Assembly: GCF_000382205.1 (NCBI RefSeq)
Contig: NZ_KB907786.1
Location: forward strand, 124,001-188,000
From: Dyadobacter beijingensis DSM 21582
GTDB taxonomy: Bacteria; Bacteroidota; Bacteroidia; Cytophagales; Spirosomataceae
Reading direction: 5' to 3'
Length of the DNA: 64,000 bases
Below are positions 54,620 to 63,932 of the stretch, piece after piece. A model generated the notes under the pieces. That model was not told where the DNA came from. It saw only the letters and a program-made list of their open reading frames with translations, and searched no databases. Every line of letters begins with the position of its first letter. Within the stretch, counting starts at the first letter, position 1. The translations under genes and the position numbers were made by a program.

Positions 54620-55372
54620 TTATTTGTAGCCGTACTTTTTAAAAATCGCCTGTGCCTTAGGCGAGTACAAGAAATTATAGAACTTCTCGCTGGATGCTTT
54701 TTTGGGCGATGCGTCGCTGTGTTTAAGCAGAATGGCGGCCTGCTGAATAGGTTTGTGCAGGCTGGAATCGATGATCACGTAATGCCCTTTGCCTTTCATT
54801 TCAGGGGATAATACAATGGATAACGCGTTGAAACCCGCTTCCGCCGAGCCAGTGGTAATGTACTGGGCCGTCTGCGCGATGCTTTCGCCGAAAACGAGTT
54901 TCTGCTCCGTTTGTCCGTATAATTTCAATGCCTGCAATGCCTGCACGGCCGCTTCGCCGTAAGGTGCCGTTTTGGGGTTGGGGACGGCTATTTTCTTGAC
55001 CTTATCCGTCGCTAATGCTTCGGGTTTGAGGTCGGCTTCCGGGATGTCTTTCGACCAGAGTACCAATGCGCCCGTGGCGTAAACCTGCGGTTTGACATCG
55101 GAACCACCATTTTTGAATATCTCTTCCGGGTATTTTGTGTCGGCCGATACGAACACATCGAACGGCGCGCCTTCGCGGATCTGTGTCGTGAGCTTGCCGG
55201 ATGAAGCGACGACGATCTCGATTTTTTTGCCCGACTCCTTCTCAAATTCCAGCTGGATTTCCTTCATCACATATTGCACATTGGCGGCCGTGGCGACGAT
55301 GATTTTTTCCGTCGGTTGCGAGCAGCCGGCCAGGAATATGGCAAAAAAGGCGAGGGTCAGGAATTTGTTCAT
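54620..55372 (-). CDS. modA: Molybdate-binding periplasmic lipoprotein
   Basis: 250 residues from the ATG at 55372, which places a lipoprotein signal at the start (MNKFLTLAFFAIFLAGC). The ORF is open nine codons further. The mature protein shows ModA features: IIVATAANVQYVMKEI, then EIVVASSGKLTTQI, then GAPFDVFVSADTKYPE, and NPKTAPYGEAA. It captures molybdate or tungstate. The gene heads modABC and is divergent from the aminotransferase gene. Confidence 0.92.
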   Translation of the reverse strand: MNKFLTLAFFAIFLAGCSQPTEKIIVATAANVQYVMKEIQLEFEKESGKKIEIVVASSGKLTTQIREGAPFDVFVSADTKYPEEIFKNGGSDVKPQVYATGALVLWSKDIPEADLKPEALATDKVKKIAVPNPKTAPYGEAAVQALQALKLYGQTEQKLVFGESIAQTAQYITTGSAEAGFNALSIVLSPEMKGKGHYVIIDSSLHKPIQQAAILLKHSDASPKKASSEKFYNFLYSPKAQAIFKKYGYK

Positions 55373-55535
55373 GCCGCAATTTAAAATATTGTTTTGCAAT
55401 AATAACCGCTTGGAGTTTCCGCAGCGCGCCCCGTCGGGAAATTGTCGTAAATTGCGCCCCGTTTCGCCGGGGTGTTCCGGATGAACGTTTTAACCGCTGA
55501 TAGCCAAGGGCTAAAAGCACAATTTAATCATAATA

Positions 55536-56693
55536 ATGATCATTGAAACTGCACAGCGCACCAGGCAGACATCGGAATACTATTTTTCGGTGAAGCTGGC
55601 CGAAGTGCGCAAACTGATTGCCGAAGGGCATGACGTCATCAATCTCGGGATCGGAAACCCGGATATGATGCCCTCAGTAGAAACGCTGGAAGCATTGACA
55701 ACCGCTGCCTATCAACCGCAGGCGCATGGTTATCAGCCTTATACAGGCACCCCCGCTTTCAGAAAATCAGTGGCAGATTTTTATTATCGTACTTATGGCG
55801 TAACACTCGATCCGAATACCGAAATATTGCCCCTCATCGGCTCCAAGGAGGGCATTACCCACATATCGCTGACGTTCCTCGATCCGGGCGACGAGGTCCT
55901 CGTGCCTGAGCTGGGCTACCCGGCCTACCGGGCCGTGAGCCAGATGGTCGGTGCGGCGGTGAAGGAATATCCGTTGCGCGAAGATCACGGCTGGCAGCCT
56001 GACTGGAATGCGATGGAAAGCCTGGTGACGCCGAAAACGAAGATCATGTGGCTTAATTACCCGCATATGCCCACCGGAGCGCCCGCTACGCAGGAGTTGT
56101 TTGAAGAGGCCGTTGCGTTTGCGAAAAAGCACCGGATATTGCTTTGTCACGACAATCCGTACAGTTTGGTCCTGAATAAGAAGGAACCGATCAGCCTGCT
56201 CTCGGTGGAAGGTGCGAAGGATGTGGCGATCGAGCTGAATTCGATGAGCAAGTCGCATAATATGGCCGGCTGGCGGCTGGGATGGCTGGCGGGCGCGAAA
56301 GAGTACATCAGCGCCGTGCTGACGATCAAAAGCAATGTCGATTCGGGGATGTTCTGGGCGATGCAGGAAGCTGCCGTGGCCGCCTTGGCCAACCCACCGG
56401 AATGGCACGCCGAGCGTAATGCCGTGTACCAGGGCCGCCTGGAGGCTTCGGAGGCATTGCTGAGCGCGCTAGGCTGCACCTGGGACAACAAGCAGGAAGG
56501 CATGTTCCTCTGGGGCAAGCTGCCCGATTCCACGGAGTCGGCCGAAACGCTGGTGAATGGTTTGCTCGTCGGAAAGCATGTGTTTATCGCGCCCGGCTTC
56601 ATTTTTGGCCCCAAGGGCCAGCGTTATATCCGGTTGTCGTTGTGCCTGCCCAAAGAAAGGATCTGGGAGGCAGTGGCGCGGATCAAGGGGTAA
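55536..56693 (+). CDS. Class I/II aminotransferase, probably aromatic amino acid synthesis
   Basis: 385 residues, fold-type I PLP enzyme. Visible landmarks are the substrate region NLGIGNPDMMP, LIGSKEGITH, the PLP-contact DNPYSLV, the Schiff-base lysine in SMSKSHNMAGWRLGW (about residue 240), and the C-terminal arginine region RYIRLSLCLP. The prephenate dehydrogenase gene follows 30 bases downstream, so a role as phenylpyruvate/hydroxyphenylpyruvate or prephenate aminotransferase is likely. By sequence alone it could also use other 2-oxoacids or be DapL-like. Confidence 0.85.
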   Translation: MIIETAQRTRQTSEYYFSVKLAEVRKLIAEGHDVINLGIGNPDMMPSVETLEALTTAAYQPQAHGYQPYTGTPAFRKSVADFYYRTYGVTLDPNTEILPLIGSKEGITHISLTFLDPGDEVLVPELGYPAYRAVSQMVGAAVKEYPLREDHGWQPDWNAMESLVTPKTKIMWLNYPHMPTGAPATQELFEEAVAFAKKHRILLCHDNPYSLVLNKKEPISLLSVEGAKDVAIELNSMSKSHNMAGWRLGWLAGAKEYISAVLTIKSNVDSGMFWAMQEAAVAALANPPEWHAERNAVYQGRLEASEALLSALGCTWDNKQEGMFLWGKLPDSTESAETLVNGLLVGKHVFIAPGFIFGPKGQRYIRLSLCLPKERIWEAVARIKG

Positions 56694-56723
56694 TGTTTTT
56701 AGAGGTATTAAAATTTTAATATA

Positions 56724-57581
56724 ATGATAATCAGTATCATAGGGGTAGGCCTGCTGGGCGGGTCGTTTGCCCTGGGGCTGCGCGAGAAATACCCGCATGT
56801 GAAATTCGTAGGCGTGGACAACTCGGCGGTCAACCAGAAAATAGCATTGGCGAAAGGGATCGTGGACGAAATCCTGACGCTCGACGAGGCATTGCAGGTA
56901 GCCGAGCTGAATGTGCTTGCGACGCCCGTGGACGCCATTACAAAATTGCTGCCTTATATGCTCGATCACCTGCCCGACGGCCGGACGATCACCGATTTGG
57001 GCTCTACGAAAGAGCTCATATGCAAACTGGCAGACAAGCACCCGAAACGCGGCCAGTTCGTAGCGGCACACCCGATGGCCGGTACCGAAAATTCGGGCCC
57101 GGGCGCGGCATTCAAGGAGCTGCTGATCGATAAAAACGTGATCATTTGCGATAAGGAAAAAAGTAACCCGGATTCGATCGGGCTGGTAGAAACCTTCCTG
57201 CGCGACGTGGGCATGAGAATCCATTATATGAAGCCCGTCGAGCACGATTTGCATCTGGCTTACGTGTCGCATCTGAGCCATATCAGCTCGTTTGCATTGG
57301 GTATGACGGTTTTGGACAAGGAACGTGACGAGCGTGCGATCTTCGACATGGCCAGCACCGGTTTTTCCTCCACCGTACGTCTGGCGAAAAGCTCGCCCCA
57401 AATGTGGGCCCCGATTTTTGACCAGAACAAAAAGAACGTTTCCAAGGCATTGGGCGACTATATCGAGCTGCTGAAAAAATTCAAGGAAGCGATCGACGGC
57501 CGAGATATGGATGCCAGCCTTTCCTATATGGCCCGGGCGAATGACATCGGACGGGTTTTGGCGGGGATTGAGAAAAAGTAG
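56724..57581 (+). CDS. tyrA: Prephenate dehydrogenase
   Basis: 285 residues, a TyrA-family oxidoreductase converting prephenate to 4-hydroxyphenylpyruvate with NAD(P). The dinucleotide-binding motif is IIGVGLLGGSFALGL at the N-terminus. Family motifs are DLGSTKELI, AAHPMAGTENSGP, HLAYVSHLSHISSFAL and FDMASTGFSSTVRLA. No chorismate mutase or ACT domain is attached. It is downstream of the aminotransferase and probably co-transcribed with it. Confidence 0.95.
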   Translation: MIISIIGVGLLGGSFALGLREKYPHVKFVGVDNSAVNQKIALAKGIVDEILTLDEALQVAELNVLATPVDAITKLLPYMLDHLPDGRTITDLGSTKELICKLADKHPKRGQFVAAHPMAGTENSGPGAAFKELLIDKNVIICDKEKSNPDSIGLVETFLRDVGMRIHYMKPVEHDLHLAYVSHLSHISSFALGMTVLDKERDERAIFDMASTGFSSTVRLAKSSPQMWAPIFDQNKKNVSKALGDYIELLKKFKEAIDGRDMDASLSYMARANDIGRVLAGIEKK

Positions 57582-57653
57582 ACAACTGCTGTCAAGTGTG
57601 GTCAGGAATGGTTATGAATTGTGTATTTAAGTAATTGATTATTAGTTAATTGT

Positions 57654-57690
57654 AAATGGTTCTGAAATTTTTCGGAACCATTTGCGTTTT
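57654..57690 (+). terminator. Terminator after prephenate dehydrogenase
   Basis: AAATGGTTC pairs with GAACCATTT around a 12-base loop, followed by GCGTTTT. It separates tyrA from the L,D-transpeptidase gene. Confidence 0.7.
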
Positions 57691-57772
57691 CTGGGCTGTT
57701 AGGTTAGGGTCGTTTAGCGGCGCCTCTTCTTGATTGATTTTGAAGCATTTGATCTCAACAAAACAATAAGAA

Positions 57773-58537
57773 ATGACAAAAGCGCATGGAGTTCTGGTAG
57801 CGGTGTTGATAGCAGCAGGCATTTCAATGGGTGTACACCGGGCCGACTCATTTTCCAATCTTTCCCACAATAACACGGCCGTCGTGAAAACGGATTCGGC
57901 CGCCACACGCCCCGAATGGGTTTCCTTGTACGACTCCCTCGATCTCAAAAAACAGGGCTTATCGGAGCGTGCATTCTATTGTGCGTGGTTTGGTTTCCAG
58001 AAAATCAAGCTGGATAACCCGATCCTGGCGATCTGCGATTTTACGCAATCTTCGCGCAACAAGCGCTTGTATGTCATTGATTTACTGAAAAAGAAAGTGC
58101 TCTACAATACCTATGTAGCGCATGGCCGGAATTCAGGTAACGAGTTTGCCGAGCATTTCTCTAATGCCAATTCTTCCTACCAGTCGAGTTTAGGTTTTTA
58201 CAAAACATTAGGCACTTACCAGGGCAAACACGGCATTTCGCTGCGGCTCGAAGGCCTGGAAAAAGGTATTAACGACCGCGCACTGGAACGGGCCATCGTG
58301 ATGCACGGAGCGGATTACGTGAGCGAGTCATTTATCAAAAGCACCGGGCGGCTGGGCCGCAGCCTCGGTTGTCCCGCCGTTTCCATTGCTGATTCCAAAA
58401 AGCTGATCAATATGCTTTACAATGGTGCCGGGCTCTTCATCTACTCCGGCGACCAGCATTATCTCCAGAAATCATCCTTACTGGCTGGAATGGAGGCGAT
58501 TGCCGATGTTCAGGCATTGGGCGTTTCGCGTTTGTAA
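57773..58537 (+). CDS. Murein L,D-transpeptidase catalytic domain family protein
   Basis: 254 residues, with an N-terminal hydrophobic segment (ATG, then AHGVLVAVLIAAGISMG) that acts as signal or anchor. The catalytic region has VMHGADYVS and RLGRSLGCPAVS, with the nucleophilic Cys near residue 200. This matches the YkuD-like PF13645 family. Such proteins cross-link or modify peptidoglycan in the periplasm. The last 28 bases overlap the 3' end of a second, unrelated-looking L,D-transpeptidase on the other strand. Confidence 0.85.
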   Translation: MTKAHGVLVAVLIAAGISMGVHRADSFSNLSHNNTAVVKTDSAATRPEWVSLYDSLDLKKQGLSERAFYCAWFGFQKIKLDNPILAICDFTQSSRNKRLYVIDLLKKKVLYNTYVAHGRNSGNEFAEHFSNANSSYQSSLGFYKTLGTYQGKHGISLRLEGLEKGINDRALERAIVMHGADYVSESFIKSTGRLGRSLGCPAVSIADSKKLINMLYNGAGLFIYSGDQHYLQKSSLLAGMEAIADVQALGVSRL

Positions 58538-59706
58538 ACGTCCGGGAAAAACATCAGGTCGCCTTTCGGGTTACAGTCGGCGGGCAAATACAGCAGAAAA
58601 ACAGGAATCCGCACTTGCAGTTTGTGCCATTTCGGCGGGTGTGAAACCGTGTCCGGTTCGGTCATAAAGTCGCTGTCGAGCAGCTTGGTGCCGGCCATGT
58701 AATTGGCCAGGTCGGTTGGCCGCTGCACGCGTACGCACCCGTGGCTGCGCCAGCGCTGGTTGCTGGCGAACAGGTACCGCGCATTGGTATCGTGCAGGTA
58801 AATGGCCAGCGGATTTTTGATCTCCACTTTCAATAACCCCAATGAATTGTCCTCGCCCGTTTCCTGGCGGAAGCGGTAAGGGAATTTCTCGGCGGTGAGG
58901 TCGCCCCATTCGAGATCTTCCGGGTTGATGGCCTGGCCATCCTTGCCGATTACCTGAATGCGGTTTTTAGCCAGATATTCAGGATTGGCGGCAGCCTTGG
59001 GAAAAATTTCCTTGATCGCAATGCTTTTGGGCACGTTCCAGTAGGGATGCGTGACGATGCTCGTCGCGTAGGTATCGATCGTGGGCGTAGGCGTATCGCG
59101 CTTGCCGACGACGGTGCGCATGGTCAGTACGTTTTTGCCCGCTGAATCCATCGCCGTCAGGTAAGCGCCGCGGATGTTCACCACCACAAAGCGCGGAGCG
59201 CCCTTGGTTTGCCGGTGGATCCATCGGTAGGCATTCAGGGCCTGGGCCACATAGGCGGCGCTGTCCTTTTTCTGGGCTTTGAGCAGGCGATCGTAATGGA
59301 TTTTGAGGTTGTGGTAAACGGGAAAAACCGGTTCCAGCTTTTCCAGCACCTTCTCCGGGGACTCACCTTTGACCAGTTCCTCGGCTGCATTGCGGATTAG
59401 CGATGTGTCGGCCTTGATTTTCTTTTGGGTAAACCGGATGTCCGGCTTGTGACCGTAAGCGATTTCTTCCAGCAGCGCAAAAACGGGCGCCTGTGCACCT
59501 TTTATTTCGAATTTTTTGACATCCACACCGGCATTACCAGCCAGTGTAAGCAGTTGGTCGTAGGTTTTTTTCTCGCCGATCGCCGCGGCGAGCTCGGCAT
59601 CGGTCATTTCTTTCGGATTCTTCCGGCACGACTGCATGATAGCGAGCGTGAACAGGATCAGGAGGGGAATGTACCTGGCTTTACCCAGGCCTGACAGCAT
59701 TTGCAT
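58510..59706 (-). CDS. L,D-transpeptidase (YcbB-like, short)
   Basis: 398 residues. The N-terminal hydrophobic segment (YIPLLILFTLAIMQSC, with a possible lipobox Cys near residue 27) suggests export or lipid anchoring. The YkuD catalytic domain (about 170-330) has FVVVNIRGAYLTAM, then VVGKRDTPTP and the active-site SHGCVRVQ near residue 330. It is shorter than Escherichia coli YcbB and has no obvious peptidoglycan-binding repeat. It forms 3-3 cross-links or attaches proteins to peptidoglycan. It is convergent with the preceding transpeptidase. Confidence 0.87.
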   Translation of the reverse strand: MQMLSGLGKARYIPLLILFTLAIMQSCRKNPKEMTDAELAAAIGEKKTYDQLLTLAGNAGVDVKKFEIKGAQAPVFALLEEIAYGHKPDIRFTQKKIKADTSLIRNAAEELVKGESPEKVLEKLEPVFPVYHNLKIHYDRLLKAQKKDSAAYVAQALNAYRWIHRQTKGAPRFVVVNIRGAYLTAMDSAGKNVLTMRTVVGKRDTPTPTIDTYATSIVTHPYWNVPKSIAIKEIFPKAAANPEYLAKNRIQVIGKDGQAINPEDLEWGDLTAEKFPYRFRQETGEDNSLGLLKVEIKNPLAIYLHDTNARYLFASNQRWRSHGCVRVQRPTDLANYMAGTKLLDSDFMTEPDTVSHPPKWHKLQVRIPVFLLYLPADCNPKGDLMFFPDVYKRETPNA

Positions 59707-59795
59707 TACGATCGTGATTTTGGTGCTGTCAGGATTTATACAATTGTTGTGCTAACGTAAAAACCGCTGGATATGCACTTTCACACCGTTAGAAT

Positions 59796-59830
59796 GGGGA
59801 ATTAAAGTGCCATTGCTGTTCTTTAATTCC
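59796..59830. repeat. Perfect 11-bp inverted repeat between transpeptidase and permease genes
   Basis: GGGAATTAAAG (59796-59806) and CTTTAATTCCC (59820-59830) are separated by 13 bases. No T-run follows on either strand, so it is not a classic terminator. It lies downstream of the permease gene and upstream of the transpeptidase gene, and could be an operator of the latter. Confidence 0.5.
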
Positions 59831-59841
59831 CAAAAATCCCG

Positions 59842-62499
59842 TCATTCGCTACGAAGGCTCCGCACCGGATCGGCCGTAGCGGCGCGGATGGCCTGGTAGC
59901 TCACCGTCCCGATTGTCACAAGTAATGTGGCCGTGCCCGTCGCGACAAACACCCACCAGCTGATCGGCGTCCGGTAAGGGTAGCTTTCCAGCCATTTTTG
60001 CAATGCGTACCACGCCAGCGGCGACGCCACGACGATGGCAATCACCACCAATTTGACAAAATCCCTGGAAATCAGCCCCACAATGCCCGCCACCGAAGCG
60101 CCGAGTACCTTGCGGATACCGACTTCCTTCGCCCGCTGCTCCGCCGCCTGTACCACCAGCCCGAAAATGCCCAACGCCGATAAGAACATCGTCAACCCGC
60201 TAAAAAAAAGGAAGAGCTGATGAAGCTTGGATTCGGCTTCGTATTGTTTTGTGAGTTGTTGTTCCACGTTGTTGATCCGGAGTAGCTTGTCCGCGAAAAA
60301 CCCCTTCCAAATCCTGCGTATTCCGGCAGCGACCTGCATTTCGGTACCTGGCTGAATGCGGATGAGCATACCGCCATACTCTGGCGCCTTTTGCGCGAGG
60401 ATGAGCGTGGGTTTTATGGGTTCGTAGAGTGATTCGTTGTGGAAATCGCTTACAATTCCCACCGGCACCGATTGCGCATCCTTGGCATATGTATCCAGCT
60501 GCCTGATACCGAGCATTTGCGCAGCGGTTGCGGTCATAAGCGAACTTTGCCTCATCTGTGCCTGTTCAAATTTTGCGACATCCGCCTCTCGCAAGGAATC
60601 GGCATTGAATGCGTCGGCGAAGCGGTTGCTGAAAGTGCGGCCTTTCACCATTTTCAGCCCCAGGGTTGCGGGCAAATCTATATCGCCTGCGATGTACCAT
60701 ACCCTTATCCGGCGGTTGGCATGAATGGGGTCTTTGACTTCTCGCTGCATATAACCAGCGCCTTCCGTGGGCATCCACGTACTCAAAGTGCTGCGCACAA
60801 CGCCCGGTATCCGTTGCACCTCGTTTTTGAATGCCTCGCCCTTGCCATTCCATGAAATCTGTTCAATGCCGATCAGATTGTTTTTATCATAGCCTAGTTC
60901 CTTATTTTTCATCAGATCGAACTGTTGCCAAACCACAATCGTCGCCACCAGCACGATGATGGAAATGGAGAATTGCGCTACCACGAGTGTTTTACGAAGG
61001 CCGATTTGCCCGAGCGATGCCGTAAACATGCCGCGTAATGTAGCGGCGGGTTTAAAACCTGAAATAACCCAGGCGGGATATAAGCCTGTGAGGAGGGCTG
61101 TGAGAAAGAACATGAGTAAGGCGCCGGCCGCCATCAGCATATTCGAAGTGAAAGTCAGTATCAGCCGATGCCCAAGAAAGTTCTCGACGGGACTTAATGT
61201 GAAGAAGTAGGCAAACACCGCAACACCGACTGAAATACCAAAAAGAAGCAAGGTTTCGGTGAGGAGTTGCATGACAAGCTGCATCCTTGACCCGCTTAAT
61301 ACCTTCCGTACACCGGCTTCTTTCACCCTCGCAAATGCCTTGGCCGTGCTGAGGTTTACAAAGTTTACACAGGCAATGAATAGCAATAACAATGCAACGC
61401 CACCGAAGATATAGATCGTCCGGATACTCGCTTTGACACGTTGCCCTTCCGCAAAATCAGAATGCAGATAAACATCTGTCAGCGGTTGAAATTCAAACTG
61501 TTCCCGGTCATTGTTTTTCATAAACCGGACATAAAATGCATTCACCTTTTTGGTGAATTCCGCAATGTCGGTGCCATGTTTTAACAGTATGTAGTTTCTG
61601 CCGAAGCTCATGATGCCGTTATTGACAAGCGTTTCAGGCTTTGAGACTTCAAGTCTGATCGCATCGGCGCGTAGATGACTATTATACGGTAAATCGTCGA
61701 TCAGGCCCGTAATTTCATAAGGTGTGGGCTCGGAACTGAAAACAGGAATATCGTATATGATCTTTCCGACGGCGTCCTGGCCGGGGAAAATCCGTGCGGC
61801 GTAGGACCGGGTAACGACTAAACTCTGATGCGCTTGTGTCGGATGTTTGAGCGTTCCGGCAAGCAGTTTTAAATCCAATATCCTGCCGACCGACGTATCT
61901 GCGGTCAGTAGATTTGTATTGATGCCTTCATTGTCCGTCAGACGGATTTTAAAATGTTTTTCACCCGAGCTAAGGGCAGACCAGGATTCAACCTCTGCAT
62001 AGTTTTTCTGCAATACTGGAGCAAGGCCCGAAGGTGACGATGAATTACGTTCGGATATGTTTTGAGCCATTTTATTCACCGTCACTATCCGGTAAATATC
62101 ATCCTTCCGGCTCCATTGCCGGTCATACGAAAGGCTGTCGATTACCACGGTAGCCACCATCATGCATGCCCACAGGCCTATCGAGAGCCCTGTGATGTGG
62201 ATAGCGGAGTAGCCGCTGTTTTTGAGCAGCACCCGCGAGCCGATTTTGAAATAGTTACGTAACATTTCGGGGTTGAATGCGGATGGGGAGCGGTAAGGTG
62301 AGGGTTTGCGTTTCATGATGGATGGGCGCAAGAGCGCGGTTACCTCGCGCATGAAAAACCAGTTGGCCTTCCGGGCGCCGGTACGGCGGTGGCGCAGGGC
62401 GTAGCGTTCGTAGAGGTCGCCGAGGAGCTCTTCGCGGAGGTGCGGGGCGCAAATGCGGTGGGCCAGCTTGTCGAGCCAGCGGGGAGGGAGTGGTTGCAC
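59842..62499 (-). CDS. MacB/FtsX-type ABC transporter permease with prefix domain
   Basis: 885 residues from a GTG at 62499, four bases past the PadR stop. Residues 1 to about 65 (LPPRWLDKLAHRICAPHLRE, ELLGDLYERYALRH) are the permease prefix domain found in PadR-linked permeases. Two MacB-PCD/FtsX units follow; membrane segments lie near 95-120, 365-390, 415-440 and 460-490, and again in the last 130 residues (EQRAKEVGIRKVLGASVAGI). No ATPase is encoded nearby. The protein resembles Bacteroidota FtsX-like permeases that export peptides or lipids or act in signalling. The substrate is unknown. Confidence 0.88.
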   Translation of the reverse strand: MQPLPPRWLDKLAHRICAPHLREELLGDLYERYALRHRRTGARKANWFFMREVTALLRPSIMKRKPSPYRSPSAFNPEMLRNYFKIGSRVLLKNSGYSAIHITGLSIGLWACMMVATVVIDSLSYDRQWSRKDDIYRIVTVNKMAQNISERNSSSPSGLAPVLQKNYAEVESWSALSSGEKHFKIRLTDNEGINTNLLTADTSVGRILDLKLLAGTLKHPTQAHQSLVVTRSYAARIFPGQDAVGKIIYDIPVFSSEPTPYEITGLIDDLPYNSHLRADAIRLEVSKPETLVNNGIMSFGRNYILLKHGTDIAEFTKKVNAFYVRFMKNNDREQFEFQPLTDVYLHSDFAEGQRVKASIRTIYIFGGVALLLLFIACVNFVNLSTAKAFARVKEAGVRKVLSGSRMQLVMQLLTETLLLFGISVGVAVFAYFFTLSPVENFLGHRLILTFTSNMLMAAGALLMFFLTALLTGLYPAWVISGFKPAATLRGMFTASLGQIGLRKTLVVAQFSISIIVLVATIVVWQQFDLMKNKELGYDKNNLIGIEQISWNGKGEAFKNEVQRIPGVVRSTLSTWMPTEGAGYMQREVKDPIHANRRIRVWYIAGDIDLPATLGLKMVKGRTFSNRFADAFNADSLREADVAKFEQAQMRQSSLMTATAAQMLGIRQLDTYAKDAQSVPVGIVSDFHNESLYEPIKPTLILAQKAPEYGGMLIRIQPGTEMQVAAGIRRIWKGFFADKLLRINNVEQQLTKQYEAESKLHQLFLFFSGLTMFLSALGIFGLVVQAAEQRAKEVGIRKVLGASVAGIVGLISRDFVKLVVIAIVVASPLAWYALQKWLESYPYRTPISWWVFVATGTATLLVTIGTVSYQAIRAATADPVRSLRSE

Positions 62500-62502
62500 G
62501 GC

Positions 62503-62856
62503 TTAGCTATTTGAAAAATTGAGGCCCATTTTGGTCATTTCAGCGGGGGTAATACGGTCCCACAGGCTGTTGCGGACCGAACGCACGTCGTGGAGGATCT
62601 TGCCGCCATAGGCCGTAACGGTGAAGAGCCGCTTCCGCCTGCCTCCGCGCTCCTGTGTAGCCTCGCCCAGGTGCGAGCTCAGGTAACCTTTTTGTTCGAG
62701 GCGCTGCAATGCGGCATGTACAGCCCCGGTGCTGACGGTCTGCCCGGTTTCGTTTTCCAGCTCTTCGGCAATGCTCACCGAATACGCCCCCGGCGCCAGC
62801 GCGGCCACGGCCAGCAGCACGATTTCTTCAAATTCACCCAGATCGCTTCGTCTCAT
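62503..62856 (-). CDS. PadR-family transcriptional regulator
   Basis: 117 residues, a winged-helix PadR repressor. It has DLGEFEEIVLLAVAAL at the start, a recognition region STGAVHAALQRLEQKGYLSS (about 40-59), and a C-terminal helix for dimerisation. It lies four bases upstream of the permease gene and is probably an autoregulator of this two-gene operon. The signal is unknown. Confidence 0.92.
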   Translation of the reverse strand: MRRSDLGEFEEIVLLAVAALAPGAYSVSIAEELENETGQTVSTGAVHAALQRLEQKGYLSSHLGEATQERGGRRKRLFTVTAYGGKILHDVRSVRNSLWDRITPAEMTKMGLNFSNS

Positions 62857-63005
62857 GGAATGTGTTCAGGATTATATCTATTTCCGTATGTAAAATAACC
62901 TTGCCAAAATCCGGAAACTGCATTTGCATTCTGTTTGAGGCCCTTTTGCTAAAAATCCCTGTTCAAAACCGGACGCTACCTGTTCGGGGTTGCACGGGGA
63001 TTGTA

Positions 63006-63932
63006 TTACTTTTTACCAAAAAGCCCCGCCTTCGCGCCTCGCTTTTCTGTGAATTCCTTTACCGCCTCCGCGGCTTCTATCGGCAAATCCGATTCGAGGA
63101 TCGAGGCGCCGTCGCGGGCGATGGCGAGGTAGGCGGCTTTGCGCTCTTCCGGGGTTTTGAGTTTGTCATAGGACGAGGCGGCCGAAATCATGCACATGGT
63201 GCCTTTTCGGTGCAGTAATGTGTATAATTCCTTGTTTTCAGGCTTGACGTGCGGGCCGATGTAGGCGATCATTTGGGTAAACGGCACCCCGGCTTTTTCG
63301 TAATCTTCATATTCTTTCAAGTTCCGGACGAATGCCGAGAAGGTGTGGTTTTTGTTTTGGGATAAATAAAACTGCATTTCAGCAGCGCTGTGCACGGTAA
63401 GCATCACGAATGCGTCGGCTTTGTGCTTTTTGATCAGTGCGGCGGTCATGGCGAGGGGCACATCCTTGTGGTCGAGGTTGAGGACGGTTTTGCCGCGCGC
63501 CCATTCGATAACCTCGGATAAGGTCGGGATGGGGAAGTCGGTGACGTTGCCTTCGGCGTCTTTCAGACGGAATTTTTGGAGCTCGGCATATGTGTAATCC
63601 GATAACTTTCCCGTGCCGGTCGTCGTGCGGTCGAGCGTGGCGTCGTGCATGAGTACCATGACGCTGTCTTTCGTCAGCCGCGGGTCGATTTCGAAGAATG
63701 CGGGTGTGTATTTCAGCGTATTTTCAAAGGTGGCGATCGAGTTTTCGGGAAACCCTTTCACCATTCCGCCGCGATGCCCGGCTATGAGTATCGGGCCGTT
63801 TTCCGTATATCGGAATAGTGCGTGAAGGTCTTTTGGGGTTTTGATATTCAGTACATTGAGCTTGCTTTGTGCAAATCCCGAAATGCTGCCGGTGAGCAAT
63901 GCGGTGAGTAGCAGGACGAATTTCTTTTTCAT
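63006..63932 (-). CDS. Glycerophosphodiester phosphodiesterase family protein
   Basis: 308 residues from the ATG at 63932, which gives a clean signal peptide (MKKKFVLLLTALLTGSISGFAQ); seven further codons are open upstream. GDPD-family motifs are present: IAGHRGGMVKGFPENSIATF (catalytic His and Glu), FFEIDPRLTKD and MHDATLDRTTTG. It should hydrolyse glycerophosphodiesters in the periplasm. The C-terminal SDLPIEAAEAVKEF is also family-like. No partner genes are visible up to the window end. Confidence 0.9.
   Translation of the reverse strand: MKKKFVLLLTALLTGSISGFAQSKLNVLNIKTPKDLHALFRYTENGPILIAGHRGGMVKGFPENSIATFENTLKYTPAFFEIDPRLTKDSVMVLMHDATLDRTTTGTGKLSDYTYAELQKFRLKDAEGNVTDFPIPTLSEVIEWARGKTVLNLDHKDVPLAMTAALIKKHKADAFVMLTVHSAAEMQFYLSQNKNHTFSAFVRNLKEYEDYEKAGVPFTQMIAYIGPHVKPENKELYTLLHRKGTMCMISAASSYDKLKTPEERKAAYLAIARDGASILESDLPIEAAEAVKEFTEKRGAKAGLFGKK

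Noticed and set aside
53071..55372. Sulfate/thiosulfate or phosphate transporter as an alternative to molybdate.
   Set aside because: The three proteins together (ModA motifs, single ModB-type permease, ModC with a short C-terminal TOBE-like part) fit molybdate best; tungstate cannot be excluded.
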